Assembly (NCBI RefSeq): GCF_019711195.1
Contig: NZ_CP081299.1
Span: 6,978,501-7,042,500 of the forward strand
Direction: 5' to 3'
DNA length: 64,000 bases
From: Dyadobacter sp. NIV53
GTDB taxonomy: Bacteria; Bacteroidota; Bacteroidia; Cytophagales; Spirosomataceae
Shown one piece after another: positions 43,397-53,227 of the stretch; position 1 is the first letter of the stretch; each line of letters starts with the position of its first letter. A program made the translations under genes and the position numbers. The notes below the pieces were generated by a model that saw nothing but the letters and a program-made list of their open reading frames with translations, made no database searches and had not been told where the DNA came from.

Positions 43397-44095
43397 TCAG
43401 AACGAAACAGACGGGTGCGAACCTGTCTGTTTCGTTTTTAAATAGCCAATAGCGATTAAATATTGAGCAAAACAATATGTACTCATTACCCAAACTGTGT
43501 TTAGGGGTATCGCCGTGATGAATTTATCCACCGCAATGACAGAATCAGAAATCAGGAATAAAATGGCTCCGTTAACAACCATCAAAAATGATCCGTTTGA
43601 AACCTTATTTTTTCTAAGAAAAGACATCCAGGCCATTGAAGCTATACCCAATGCATAAATTGCAACCGCAATTTTAATAACAATTCCAGTTAGATAGGGT
43701 TGTAATATAATATAGAAAGTAATAGCGAAAAGAAGGAAAGGGGCCAATCGGATATAAGCAAACTTTGAAGTTAATTTTAGTGGGTTATCCAGGTAAAATG
43801 CATAAGCATAAAGTATTTGCATGCTTAGAAAAGACGCCAGTCCCGGAATAAATAAATCCTCTTCCTGAATCATTAAAAAAATATCTCCAAACAGTGCGAA
43901 GAATAGTCCAGCGTTAAAGAAGAGTAATCCTCGTACTTTTCTTTGAGTTTTGGTCTGAAAAGAATAAATGATAACAGATACCATAATAAGCGGTTTGGTA
44001 AGATATATCAATATTTTGTTGCCACTTAGATCTGCGATGATTTCCGTTAGAGAAATGATTATAAAGAAGATTGAAAAGATAAGTTTGGTGTTCAT
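43397..44095 (-). CDS. Lysoplasmalogenase (YhhN family)
   Basis: A 232-residue membrane protein with about eight helices. Relatives (TMEM86/YhhN) hydrolyse lysoplasmalogens. Conserved residues appear in LSGNKILIYLTKPLIM and FALFGDIFLMI (the GD pair of the active site). The final residues overlap the terminator of the propeller gene (43401-43436); this may be genuine overlap, or a small frame error at the 3' end. Convergent with the propeller gene. Confidence 0.82.
   Translation of the reverse strand: MNTKLIFSIFFIIISLTEIIADLSGNKILIYLTKPLIMVSVIIYSFQTKTQRKVRGLLFFNAGLFFALFGDIFLMIQEEDLFIPGLASFLSMQILYAYAFYLDNPLKLTSKFAYIRLAPFLLFAITFYIILQPYLTGIVIKIAVAIYALGIASMAWMSFLRKNKVSNGSFLMVVNGAILFLISDSVIAVDKFITAIPLNTVWVMSTYCFAQYLIAIGYLKTKQTGSHPSVSF
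43401..43436 (+). terminator. Terminator of propeller gene
   Basis: 12-bp perfect outer stem (AACGAAACAGAC with GTCTGTTTCGTT), extended by three further pairs, a 6-base loop and a T run. Confidence 0.85.
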
Positions 44096-44149
44096 TTATT
44101 AAATGCAATGGAAGGAGGAATAATCTATACGAAATTCCTCTTAATTTCG

Positions 44150-44157
44150 TAATTTTG
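44150..44157 (+). promoter_or_regulatory. Candidate -7 element for ABC-F gene
   Basis: TAATTTTG matches TAnnTTTG, 34 bases before ATG 44191; the -33 element is weak. Confidence 0.4.
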
Positions 44158-44190
44158 CGGCTTCATTCATAAAAAATACATATTTTAAGT

Positions 44191-45804
44191 ATGATTACGG
44201 TTCAGAACGTATCGCTGAGGTACGGTAAAAGAGTTTTGTTTGACGAGGTAAATATAAAATTTGTTCCGGGTAACTGCTACGGGGTGATAGGTGCAAATGG
44301 TGCAGGAAAATCAACATTCTTAAAAATACTTTCGGGTGAAATTGAGCCTCAAACAGGCTTGGTAAGTATGAATCCAGGAGAAAGGATGACATTTCTGAAA
44401 CAGGACCAGTTTGAATTTGATGCTTATACAGTAATGGATACCGTGATTTTAGGACATGATCGTCTCTATAAAATCATGAAAGAGCGGGAAGCCATCTATG
44501 AAAAAGAAGACTTTACTGATGAAGATGGAGAGAAGGCGGCCAATTTAGAAGCAGAGTTTGCAGATTTGAATGGGTGGGAAGCTGAAACTGAGGCTGCACA
44601 ATTATTAAACGGACTTGGCCTAGGTGAAGAATTACATTCTGCCATTATGGGAGATCTTAATGGTAGTGACAAAGTACGTGTACTTCTTGCTCAAACCTTA
44701 TTTGGTAATCCCGATGTATTGCTTCTGGATGAGCCAACCAATAACCTGGATGTTGAGACGGTTCTCTGGCTTGAAAACTTCCTGGCGGATTTTAAGAATA
44801 CCGTTATTGTTGTTTCTCACGACAGGCATTTTCTTGACGAAGTTTGTACGCATGTTGTCGATATTGATTTTAGCAAAGTGCAGATGTTTACCGGAAATTA
44901 TTCGTTCTGGTATCAGTCGAGCCAGTTGGCAATGAAACAACGCCAGGATTCTAACAAGAAATCAGACGAAAAACGCAAGGAACTTGAAGAATTTATACGC
45001 CGGTTTAGTGCCAATGCGTCTAAATCCAAGCAGGCGACTTCGCGTCAGAAATTGTTGGAAAAGCTTACTATTGAAGATATAAAACCTTCATCGCGGAAAT
45101 ACCCATACATTGCTTTTAAATCAGAGAGAGAAGTTGGAGATCAGCTTTTAAGAGTGGAAGGACTCTCAAAGAAAGCGGATGATGGAACTATCCTGTTCAA
45201 TAATCTGAGCTTCAATATAAATAAGGGTGATAAAATTGCTTTTGTAAGCCGTAACGTAAATGCTATCAGTACGTTTTTCGACATTATTAATGAAGAGCAG
45301 AAAGCTGATAAAGGAACTTACAACTGGGGCGTAACAATCACAAAATCATATTTTACCAAGGATCCAACATCATTTTTTGATGTTGATCTTAACCTGGTTG
45401 ACTGGCTGCGTCAGTATTCTGAGGAAAAGGATGAAAGTTTTATACGTGGATTCCTGGGAAGAATGCTTTTCTCAGGAGAAGAAGCACTCAAAAAAGCAAA
45501 GGTGCTTTCCGGAGGAGAAAAGGTGCGCTGTATGTTGTCAAGAACGATGCTTTCCAGCGCGAATGCACTAATACTGGATGATCCTACCAATCACCTTGAT
45601 CTTGAATCAATTACAGCTCTGAATAATGGATTAATTGAATTCCCGGGATGTCTTATATTTTATTCCCATGATCACCAGTTCGTTCATACTATTGCAAACA
45701 GGATTATTGAAATCGGGCCAAAAGGAATGGTGGATAAATTGATGAGTTATGATGAGTTCCTGAAAGACGAGACGGTAAAAGCGCAACGTCAAAAATTGTA
45801 TTAA
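44191..45804 (+). CDS. ABC-F family ATPase (ribosome-associated)
   Basis: A 537-residue cytosolic protein with two ABC domains and no membrane part. The first has GANGAGKST (residues 36-44) and LLLDEPTNNLD; the second has the signature LSGGEKVR and LILDDPTNHLD. The linker between the domains, rich in Lys/Glu, is typical of ABC-F translation factors. The second Walker A is degenerate (VSRNVNAIS), which is seen in some members. ABC-F proteins act at the ribosomal E or peptidyl site. A strong bidirectional terminator follows. Confidence 0.9.
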   Translation: MITVQNVSLRYGKRVLFDEVNIKFVPGNCYGVIGANGAGKSTFLKILSGEIEPQTGLVSMNPGERMTFLKQDQFEFDAYTVMDTVILGHDRLYKIMKEREAIYEKEDFTDEDGEKAANLEAEFADLNGWEAETEAAQLLNGLGLGEELHSAIMGDLNGSDKVRVLLAQTLFGNPDVLLLDEPTNNLDVETVLWLENFLADFKNTVIVVSHDRHFLDEVCTHVVDIDFSKVQMFTGNYSFWYQSSQLAMKQRQDSNKKSDEKRKELEEFIRRFSANASKSKQATSRQKLLEKLTIEDIKPSSRKYPYIAFKSEREVGDQLLRVEGLSKKADDGTILFNNLSFNINKGDKIAFVSRNVNAISTFFDIINEEQKADKGTYNWGVTITKSYFTKDPTSFFDVDLNLVDWLRQYSEEKDESFIRGFLGRMLFSGEEALKKAKVLSGGEKVRCMLSRTMLSSANALILDDPTNHLDLESITALNNGLIEFPGCLIFYSHDHQFVHTIANRIIEIGPKGMVDKLMSYDEFLKDETVKAQRQKLY

Positions 45805-45814
45805 TATATAATTG

Positions 45815-45870
45815 TCATCATAAAAAAACACCGTCAGTTTTTTGAAACTGACGGTGTTTTTTTATGATGA
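45815..45870. terminator. Bidirectional terminator, 26-bp perfect stem
   Basis: Arms at 45815-45840 and 45845-45870 with a 4-base loop, fully complementary, with T runs on both strands. It separates the convergent ABC-F and gluconate dehydrogenase-type genes. Confidence 0.9.
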
Positions 45871-45879
45871 AGCTAAAAT

Positions 45880-46515
45880 TTAAATGATATACTTCTCATA
45901 TTGTTTGATTACTTCAGCGGGCGGGCCTTCCCACACATTAGGAGTATTTCCTACATATCCGATGTCATCAATACCGATTCTGGTTGTGTAAAAACCGGAT
46001 GCTGTAAGATTACGCATCTGATTAAAAAATGCAACTCCCTGGCTATACATTGGTTTTGCTTTTTCTGGATATGCAATATCATCTACAATTTGTAACTGCT
46101 GTGCTTTTGTACAAAGTGTAAATATTTTGCTGAAACGTTTATTTGATTCAAGGTCGAGCCACTTCAAACCACCACGAATGGGTGTTTGGTGTTGTGGCAT
46201 ATCTTTAACAATAAACTCTATAAATTGGGGAACACCAGCGTCAGACGCACTTCCCGATTTATCGTCAGCAGGAATAATGATATCGCAAAGGACTTTGATA
46301 GTAGCCAGCTCGGCAACGGTCAGGAACTTCTCCTTCATCAGTTGTGCGTCACGGATCGCTTCTTCTTTTTGTCTTCCGCCCGGGATTTTTATTGGAGTTT
46401 CGGGTGGATTTTGCGCGTCAATCTCCCTTTGTTCAGCAAGTGCTACCTGAGGGTTCATGGCAGCAAATCCGAGAGAACTTAACGTTAAGGCTTTTAATGA
46501 ATCTCTACGCTTCAT
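45880..46515 (-). CDS. Gluconate 2-dehydrogenase subunit 3 family protein
   Basis: A 211-residue small subunit of the Gluconate_2-dh3 family, normally paired with a GMC flavoprotein in a membrane or periplasmic sugar dehydrogenase. An N-terminal export signal has a twin-arginine-like start (MKRRDSLKALTLSSLGFA). Conserved text includes LCDIIIPADDKSGSASDAGVPQFI. It follows the GMC oxidoreductase by 31 bases on the same strand and probably helps export or anchor it. No cytochrome subunit is in view. Confidence 0.88.
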   Translation of the reverse strand: MKRRDSLKALTLSSLGFAAMNPQVALAEQREIDAQNPPETPIKIPGGRQKEEAIRDAQLMKEKFLTVAELATIKVLCDIIIPADDKSGSASDAGVPQFIEFIVKDMPQHQTPIRGGLKWLDLESNKRFSKIFTLCTKAQQLQIVDDIAYPEKAKPMYSQGVAFFNQMRNLTASGFYTTRIGIDDIGYVGNTPNVWEGPPAEVIKQYEKYII

Positions 46516-46546
46516 AATAATATGATTTGAAAGAACGGTTCAATGA

Positions 46547-48286
46547 TTAAATATTTTTCTGTTTTACCTGATCAATAATATAATCAGATGCTCTCCACGA
46601 TAAAGCAAGTATTGTCCATGTTGGGTTTTTATCTGCCTGTGAAACAAAAGAGCCGCCATCCACTACAAACACATTTTTTGCATCGTGTGCTTGTGAGAAT
46701 TTATTCAGAACAGAAGTTTTTGGATCATCACCCATACGTACAGTACCTACTTCATGAATGATACGGCCAGGAGCTTCAATGCCATAATTAGTATCTGCAC
46801 CTGGCTTGGTGCCGCTGGCAACACCTCCTAATGAATGAATTACTTCTTCAAAAGTATCATGCATGTGCTTGGCCTGCTTAATTTCGTAATCAGTCCATTT
46901 ATAATTAAATCGCAAAACCGGAATACCGAATTTGTCAACTACGTTCGGATCAATTTCACAATAATTTTCAATACTTGGAACTGCTTCACCTCTGCCGGCC
47001 ATACCAACATAAGCTCCGTAAAAACGACGGTAATCTTCTTTTAATGATGCTCCATAGCCACCCGCCTGTTTCATTGTGCCGTTAGCGGTTGGGTATTTAC
47101 CATTCATTCTTTCTATGCCTGAACCAAAACCATAACTTGGCATACCCATTCCACCACCATATTCAATATGGTAACCACGAGGAAAATCAAGTTTTTTGTT
47201 ATCCAGCCACCAAGGTGTATACACGTGCATTCCACCGACACCGTCTTCATTATAACGCTTTCTATCCATTAAATGTGGTAAAAAAGCTCCTCTTGAAGCA
47301 CCGGTTGAATCGTGCAGATATTTTCCAACTATTCCACTTGAATTACCCAGTCCGTTGGGATGTCTTGCGGATTTAGAGTTTAATAATAAACGTGCTGATT
47401 CTCCTGCGCTGGCAGCAAGTACCACCACTTTGGCTTTAATTGTATGTTCTGTAAGCTTGTTGCGATCCACATACGATACGCCGGTTGCAAGTCCGGTGTT
47501 AGGATCTGTCAATACTTCCCTGGCCATTGCATTATTGATCAGGGTAACATTGCCTGTCTTTACAGCCGGAATTACCAATACAGAGGATGAAGAAAAATCC
47601 GCATAAGCCTGGCATGAACGGCTGCACTGGCTGCAATAGAAACAAACCCCGCGCTGATCGTTAATAGGCTTGGTTAATATGGAAAGCCGCGACGGGATTA
47701 CAGGGATATTGGCCTTTTTACCAGCTTTTTGAAGAAGCAGTTCGTGTAGGCGAGGCTTTGGAGGAGGAAGGAAGATACCGTCCGGCTCATTGTCCATGTT
47801 TTCTATTGTACCAAAAACACCGATCAGTTTATCTACCTGATCATAGTAAGGCTTCACATCATCATACCCAATTGGCCAGTCATCACCCAGGCCATCTATA
47901 CTTTTACGCTTAAAATCTTTTGGGCCAAAACGAAGGGAAATCCTGCCCCAGTGGTTTGTACGTCCACCAAGCATACGTGATCTGAACCAGTCGAATTGAG
48001 TTCCGTTTTTATGTGTATAGGGCTCACCTTCAAGATCCCAGCCTCCCCATGCAGCATCAAAATCACCAAATGGGCGACGATTACTCGCACCTCTGCGTGG
48101 CGATTCCCATGGCCATTTCAATTGTGTAATATATTTAGGATCGGCAGGGTCAAAATATCCACCTGCTTCCAGCAACGCTACTTTTGCGCCGGCTTTTGCA
48201 AGCTGATATGCTGCCATTCCACCTCCCGCTCCTGAGCCAATAATACAGACATCAAAAACAGCAGGTTGTTCTTTGATTTGAAACAT
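46547..48286 (-). CDS. GMC family FAD oxidoreductase (sugar dehydrogenase-like)
   Basis: A 579-residue flavoprotein oxidising a sugar or other alcohol. The FAD-binding VCIIGSGAGGGMAAYQLAKAG starts at about residue 12. GGRTNHWGRIS, ASAGESARLLL and GTVRMGDDPKTSVL are GMC signatures, and the active-site His region lies near NPTWTILALSWR. Cys-rich CFYCSQCSRSC (about residues 217-227) suggests an Fe-S or metal site seen in some gluconate/fructose-dehydrogenase-like members. It is upstream of the subunit 3 gene in a two-gene operon. Confidence 0.9.
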   Translation of the reverse strand: MFQIKEQPAVFDVCIIGSGAGGGMAAYQLAKAGAKVALLEAGGYFDPADPKYITQLKWPWESPRRGASNRRPFGDFDAAWGGWDLEGEPYTHKNGTQFDWFRSRMLGGRTNHWGRISLRFGPKDFKRKSIDGLGDDWPIGYDDVKPYYDQVDKLIGVFGTIENMDNEPDGIFLPPPKPRLHELLLQKAGKKANIPVIPSRLSILTKPINDQRGVCFYCSQCSRSCQAYADFSSSSVLVIPAVKTGNVTLINNAMAREVLTDPNTGLATGVSYVDRNKLTEHTIKAKVVVLAASAGESARLLLNSKSARHPNGLGNSSGIVGKYLHDSTGASRGAFLPHLMDRKRYNEDGVGGMHVYTPWWLDNKKLDFPRGYHIEYGGGMGMPSYGFGSGIERMNGKYPTANGTMKQAGGYGASLKEDYRRFYGAYVGMAGRGEAVPSIENYCEIDPNVVDKFGIPVLRFNYKWTDYEIKQAKHMHDTFEEVIHSLGGVASGTKPGADTNYGIEAPGRIIHEVGTVRMGDDPKTSVLNKFSQAHDAKNVFVVDGGSFVSQADKNPTWTILALSWRASDYIIDQVKQKNI

Positions 48287-48534
48287 AAGGGTTAGTTTTT
48301 TAAATTACTATTTAATCATTAAATATAAACACAGATCTATTAGCAGTCAGATAAATATCCAAATATCAAAGTTATTTAAAACGAATCTAAATGGGTTGTC
48401 ATTAACTGCTGCCGTTAAATCTATTGTTATTTCTTAATTTGTAAATTATTAACAAATCGTTAAATAATTATAAATACCGTCCGTTCAAATTTACTTATTA
48501 AGCACAGTATAACGTACATAAACAGGTTTTTCCA

Positions 48535-48542
48535 TAAATTTG
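48535..48542 (+). promoter_or_regulatory. Candidate -7 element for tsaC
   Basis: TAAATTTG fits TAnnTTTG and puts the transcript start about 15 bases before the TTG start at 48564; no clear -33. Confidence 0.4.
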
Positions 48543-48563
48543 TATTTTAATTAAAATAGTATT

Positions 48564-49513
48564 TTGGCTATAATCGATAACGACGTTCAACTTGCGAAAC
48601 AATTTCTTTTAAAAGGACAATTGGTAGCAATTCCTACCGAGACTGTATATGGTTTAGCTGGAAATGCTTTGGATGAGAAATCTGTATTATCCATTTTTGA
48701 AGTTAAAAACCGGCCGTCTTTTGATCCATTGATCATTCATACTGATTCACTGGATAAATTAAAGAACTATGTTACGGACTTGCCGGCAAGTGCCCGCAAT
48801 CTGGCAATTGCATTTTGGCCAGGCCCTCTTACATTACTTCTGCCTAAGAAGAGCATTATTCCTGATCTGGTGACTTCTGGGCTGGACCATGTAGCAGTAC
48901 GTATTCCCAATCATCCATTGACATTGGAATTGCTTCGACAGCTTGAATTTCCCTTAGCTGCACCAAGCGCAAATCCTTTTGGTTATATCAGTCCAACGAA
49001 ATCGGAGCATGTAAATGCACAATTGGGTGAAAAAATTCCTTATATACTGGATGGGGGAGAGTGTGGTGTCGGAATAGAATCTACAATTGTTGGATTTGTA
49101 AACGATATTCCAACAGTATACAGGCTTGGAGGTTTGGCCATAGATGAAATTGAAAATATAGTAGGTAAAGTAAATGTATTACCTCATTCTTCTTCCAATC
49201 CGCAAGCTCCGGGAATGTTAAAAAGCCATTATGCTCCCAGAAAGCCATTTTTTTAAAAACAAAAGAAGAACTCGCTCAGGCTCCTGATGGAATTGGCTGT
49301 TTGTTATTTGATCAAAACATTCAGATCAAAAATTACGAATATCAGCGGATATTAAGTAAAACGGGTGATTTGAAAGAAGCAGCTCATCATTTATTTGCTT
49401 TTTTGCGTGAGTTAGATTCCTTACCCATTGAAGAAATATGGGCAGAAAGAGCACCGGATTACGGACTTGGCCTTGCTATTAATGACAGATTAAGGCGTGC
49501 TGCCGCAATTTAA
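48564..49513 (+). pseudogene. tsaC: Threonylcarbamoyl-AMP synthase (Sua5/TsaC), frameshifted near residue 230
   Basis: Makes threonylcarbamoyl-AMP for the t6A tRNA modification. The YrdC domain begins with VAIPTETVYGLAGNA (about residues 21-35), then KNRPSFDPLIIH, PGPLTLLL and PSANPFGYISPT. The C-terminal Sua5 domain begins after SHYAPRKPFF and is split: the T run 49248-49254 has seven T where eight would keep the frame, giving LKTKEELAQAPDGIG and the segment 49301-49513. The start is a TTG at 48564. This gene is normally essential, so the break is likely a sequence error. Confidence 0.9.
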
Positions 49514-49583
49514 GTTGAATGATTCGTGCTTAAATATCTAAAAATCAGGGTAATTAATGTTAAAGTACAAAACGTGAAAGATA

Positions 49584-51011
49584 TTATTTGAAAAAATACT
49601 GATGAAAATTCATCAAAAATACTTCATCAGTTGCCCTGGTAATGGCTGTATATAACCATCTTATGAACTCGTTATTAACCTGCTCCTCAGGTAAGTAACC
49701 CTGATCTACGAATACAGCACTCCATTGGCCACCTTGTGATTTGTGTGTAGTAAGCGCATAAGCAAATTTGACCTGCAATGCGTTCAGAAAAGGATCTTTC
49801 CTTAATGCTTCCATTCGGTCTTTTTTCGATTTGATATCAAAATAATCCTGAACAACACTATCATACAATTTACGGTTATCTTCTGACGACATGGAGGGAG
49901 AGAAGGAATGTAGAGTGTCCAGAATAATTTTTGCATCAAATTCCGGTTGTTTGTCATAATCAGATAGGCGTAATACGACATCCGCAAACCGGAAACCATG
50001 AATTTCCTGTGTATTACGAATTTTCAGAAGTTCGACAAAGTCCCCGTTTGCAATAAATCCTGCCGGAGAGTCCTCTTCCAATACATTATAATTGTTTCTA
50101 ACCACCATCAAGCGATCGCCGGCGTCCAGTTCCTCTTCTGAAAAGTTGATCATCCGTCGAATGTATTCATTATACTGAACAGCGGATTTATTGGAACGTG
50201 TTAATATGATTACATTTTCCTGCCCAAATTTGTCATAAGCATAACGTAATCCCTCTTCCAGTCTGTCGCCAGTCATGCGAAACATATCCCTGAAAGATTT
50301 GGTCATAATTTTAATGTCCGGCTTCTCTTCCTTCAACTGATTCCGGAGTTCAGTTGCGTTATATAATATTCCCGACAATTCATCCTGCCGCATTACTTCT
50401 TTCAGTTCTTCCTGAAAGACAGACATATAGAAGTTTTTTTCCAGATAGTCTCTGTCGAGGGCCGGGCTAAGTTCCTGCCCGACCGGCGGAAGCTGCGCTA
50501 CATCACCAACCAGCATTAGTTTATTCCCCGGATTTTCAAAGACAAAGTCAATAAGATCAGCCAGCAAACTTTTATTTCCAAAATCCGCATCGTCAGTAAT
50601 CATAGATGCCTCATCCACAATAAACAATGTATTGTCATGGTAGTTTTTCTGCCGCTGAAAAGTAAGGCTTCCAGAGAACGAATCGGATGTTTGTTTGTAT
50701 ATTTTTTTGTGAATGGTTAGAGCGATTTTATCCGCATAGTTCGACATAACTTTTGCCGCACGTCCTGTTGGCGCCAACAAGATGGATTTGTAACCGTAAT
50801 TCTTAATTACCTTAATTAATGTACTTATAATGGTGGTTTTACCCGTTCCTGCATATCCCTTTAATAAAAAGCAATCGCGATAACGTTCCAGTCCCTTTTC
50901 CTCTAACAGAAAATCATTCGTTTGTTTGAAAAAGCGAAGTTGTCCTTCCGTCGGTTTAAAAGGGAATTGCTTAATCATTTGCTGTGAAGGCAAAGTTTGG
51001 TTTTTTTCCAT
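49584..51011 (-). CDS. RecD-like / Pif1-type superfamily 1 helicase
   Basis: A 475-residue ATP-dependent DNA helicase. Motif I is GYAGTGKTT (residues 52-60), motif Ia APTGRAA, motif II VDEASM, motif III VGDVAQLPPV, and the C-terminal motifs are in YALTTHKSQGGQW and LYTAITRATDEV. No N-terminal RecD2 domains are present, so it is the short form common in Bacteroidota. Probably helps in repair or replication fork processing. Complete; ATG at 51011. Confidence 0.9.
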   Translation of the reverse strand: MEKNQTLPSQQMIKQFPFKPTEGQLRFFKQTNDFLLEEKGLERYRDCFLLKGYAGTGKTTIISTLIKVIKNYGYKSILLAPTGRAAKVMSNYADKIALTIHKKIYKQTSDSFSGSLTFQRQKNYHDNTLFIVDEASMITDDADFGNKSLLADLIDFVFENPGNKLMLVGDVAQLPPVGQELSPALDRDYLEKNFYMSVFQEELKEVMRQDELSGILYNATELRNQLKEEKPDIKIMTKSFRDMFRMTGDRLEEGLRYAYDKFGQENVIILTRSNKSAVQYNEYIRRMINFSEEELDAGDRLMVVRNNYNVLEEDSPAGFIANGDFVELLKIRNTQEIHGFRFADVVLRLSDYDKQPEFDAKIILDTLHSFSPSMSSEDNRKLYDSVVQDYFDIKSKKDRMEALRKDPFLNALQVKFAYALTTHKSQGGQWSAVFVDQGYLPEEQVNNEFIRWLYTAITRATDEVFLMNFHQYFFK

Positions 51012-51158
51012 GGTAACGAATCTAAGACAAGGAAAATTAAAATCAAAGTCGGGCGACAGTTACAAAAATATACATGGATTTAATTGGATTTTTACATACT
51101 AATTCCATATATTAGTTTCGTGTTTCTGTTTCCATATTCTCACTAACCTGAACTTTAT

Positions 51159-51596
51159 ATGCTAGTATTTCAAGTGATGGGCAACAAGCCTGTAAATGCC
51201 CTGTATTCTATAACTCAGGATAATACTGTTTTTGAGGCATTGGAACTAATGGCCGAAAAAAATATCGGTGCTGTTCTGGTACTTGAAAACGACAAGTTGA
51301 TTGGTATATTCTCAGAACGTGATTATGCCCGAAAGGTAATTCTTCAGGGAAGAGCCTCAAGGGATACACTGATCCGGGATGTCATGACGAGTCGTGTAAT
51401 TACAGTTGAAACAGATCAGAAAATTGAGGAATGTATGCAAATAATGTCTGATAAACATATCCGGCATTTACCTGTAAATCAGAACGGTACCTTAGTTGGG
51501 ATCATTTCAATTAATGATATTGTATCTGCAATTATAAGAGAACAAAAAGATCATATCCAATCTCTTGAAAGCTATATCTCCGGCAATCCTTATTAG
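51159..51596 (+). CDS. CBS domain pair protein
   Basis: A 145-residue protein consisting of two CBS domains: DNTVFEALELMAEKNIGAVLVL (about residues 22-43) and KIEECMQIMSDKHIRHLPV (about 88-106). CBS pairs bind adenosine nucleotides and act as sensors. There is no attached catalytic domain. A tandem-CBS protein like this may regulate an unlinked enzyme or transporter; the target cannot be told from the sequence. Confidence 0.9.
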   Translation: MLVFQVMGNKPVNALYSITQDNTVFEALELMAEKNIGAVLVLENDKLIGIFSERDYARKVILQGRASRDTLIRDVMTSRVITVETDQKIEECMQIMSDKHIRHLPVNQNGTLVGIISINDIVSAIIREQKDHIQSLESYISGNPY

Positions 51597-51631
51597 GGAA
51601 AATTAATATTTCCGCTCCATTCACTGGTTTT

Positions 51632-51673
51632 TTATGCCCGTCAAATTATTTTCAATATTTTTGACGGGCATAA
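51632..51673. other. Stem-loop between CBS and Nudix genes
   Basis: 14-bp perfect stem (TTATGCCCGTCAAA with TTTGACGGGCATAA), 14-base loop. It lacks a 3' T tail on either strand, so its role is uncertain. Confidence 0.5.
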
Positions 51674-51723
51674 TTCTTACCAAATTCACCGGTAAGGTTG
51701 TCTTTGCACTTAATACTTAGGAA

Positions 51724-52205
51724 TTGGATCTATCATTATCAGAATCAAAAATTATATACGAAAACCGTGTGCGTGTACGTGCATGCGGAATATATTTCGA
51801 GAATGATAAAATGCTGCTTGCGGGCCATGCATTAAATGGGCCTGAGATCAGTTTTTGGTATCCGCCTGGTGGTGGAATTGAATTTGGTGAAACAGCTGCT
51901 GATGCATTAAAAGAGAATTCAAAGAAGAGACGGGATTAGAGGTTGAAATTGGTGAATTGCTTTTCATGAATGAGTTTATCCAGCCACCCTTGCACGCTAT
52001 TGAGCTGTTTTTTTTGATAACTTCTGCAACCGGCAAACTAATTACAGGAACTGACCCGGAGTTTTCTACCCGTGAGCAAATAATTAAAGAAGTCAGATTT
52101 CTAAGTATAGAAGAAATTAGAGCACTTCCTGATATATTTGTGCACAGCCTGTTTAAGTCAATAAACTCCTTTGATGATATTTTTAAATTAAAAGGATTTA
52201 TCTGA
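51724..52205 (+). pseudogene. Nudix hydrolase, frameshifted inside the Nudix box
   Basis: A roughly 160-residue nucleotide-pyrophosphate hydrolase. The A run 51909-51912 is one base short. With five A the box reads GGIEFGETAADALKREFKEE followed by TGLEV, a perfect GX5EX7REUXEEXGU match. Without it the frame stops at 51939 with the box destroyed, and the rest (IELFFLITSATGKLI, EVRFLSIEEI) lies in the next frame. Both halves are conserved in sequence. The start is a TTG at 51724; the exact start is uncertain. Confidence 0.88.
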
Positions 52206-52257
52206 GCTTTTTATTTAATCAACTGTAAAATTTTTTATTAATCGTATAATTTTTCTT

Positions 52258-53162
52258 GTGACAAATTCTGATAATCAGGCAATTGAAGTCATTCCTACTC
52301 TGCTGGTAGGAGATAGTTCATTTGACTCGGATACCATTCCGTTTTGTACGCTTTGCATCGAAGTAGATGAAAGGCGCATACGGTTTTGTATCATTAAGGA
52401 CGAAAATATGGAGTGTATCTGGTTGGAAGACTATGGCTTCCAGCGGGTTTTAAATAAAAATGATGTATTTGAAAGATTAAAAAAATCTTCACCGGGCATT
52501 TATTATGGTCTTCCAATCATTGGAAAAATGTCAGGATCGCTATTAATTCACATGCATTCAGTTTGATTCCCAAGTTAATTTTTAATAAGGATTCAATTCA
52601 GGATTATCTTGAATTTACCTTAGGTACTGCTATACCCAATGATGAACGTGTACTTTATCATGAAGTACCTATCGTACACGCTCACAATGTGTTTAGTATT
52701 CCTGTTCTTTGGTACGACTGGATGATCAACCATTTCAAATCTTCCAATATCTCATTTTACCATCTTACAAGTCCTCTTATTATCGGAGCGCTTGTAAGCC
52801 ATGCAGAACACCAGGAAATAAGAATAGCGTCTGCTTATTTTGAAAAAGATTATTTTACGTTAATTGTTAGTGAAGGCCAGCAGCTGATATTGTGCAACAG
52901 ATTTAGATTTTCGCAGCCGCAGGAGCTTGTATATATTATCCTGTTTACATTAAATCAGCTTAATTTTCTTCCGGAAGAAATGAAAGTGCTGGCTTACGGA
53001 GAAGTTACAGTTACCTCAAATTTGTATCTGGAGTTGTCAAAGTTTTTTCCAAATCTGGAAATCGGAAAAGGGCCGACTACATTGAAATATAACGCACAAT
53101 GCAGTGATATTCCGGGCCACAGGTATTTTGGCCTGTTTAATACTTATCTGGTATCGTCCTGA
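52258..53162 (+). pseudogene. DUF3822 family protein, frameshifted
   Basis: DUF3822 proteins of about 280-300 residues lie just before coaD in many Bacteroidota and have an actin/ASKHA-like fold of unknown role. The A run 52479-52485 has seven A where eight keep the frame: ERLKKIFTGHLLWSSNHW, then VRIAINSHAFSLIPK. Then the C-terminal part 52563-53162 follows (YHEVPIVHAHNVFSIPVLWY, AYFEKDYFTLIV). The start is a GTG at 52258. It is 65 bases upstream of coaD and likely co-transcribed. Confidence 0.82.
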
Positions 53163-53227
53163 AGAATCAAGCTGCTAGTACAATTCCCGGGCTAACGGGA
53201 TTTTTATATTATTAAATTTTAGTTTTT

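Noticed and set aside
51632..51673. Stem-loop as a terminator of the CBS gene
   Set aside because: No T tail follows the stem on either strand; listed only as a stem-loop.
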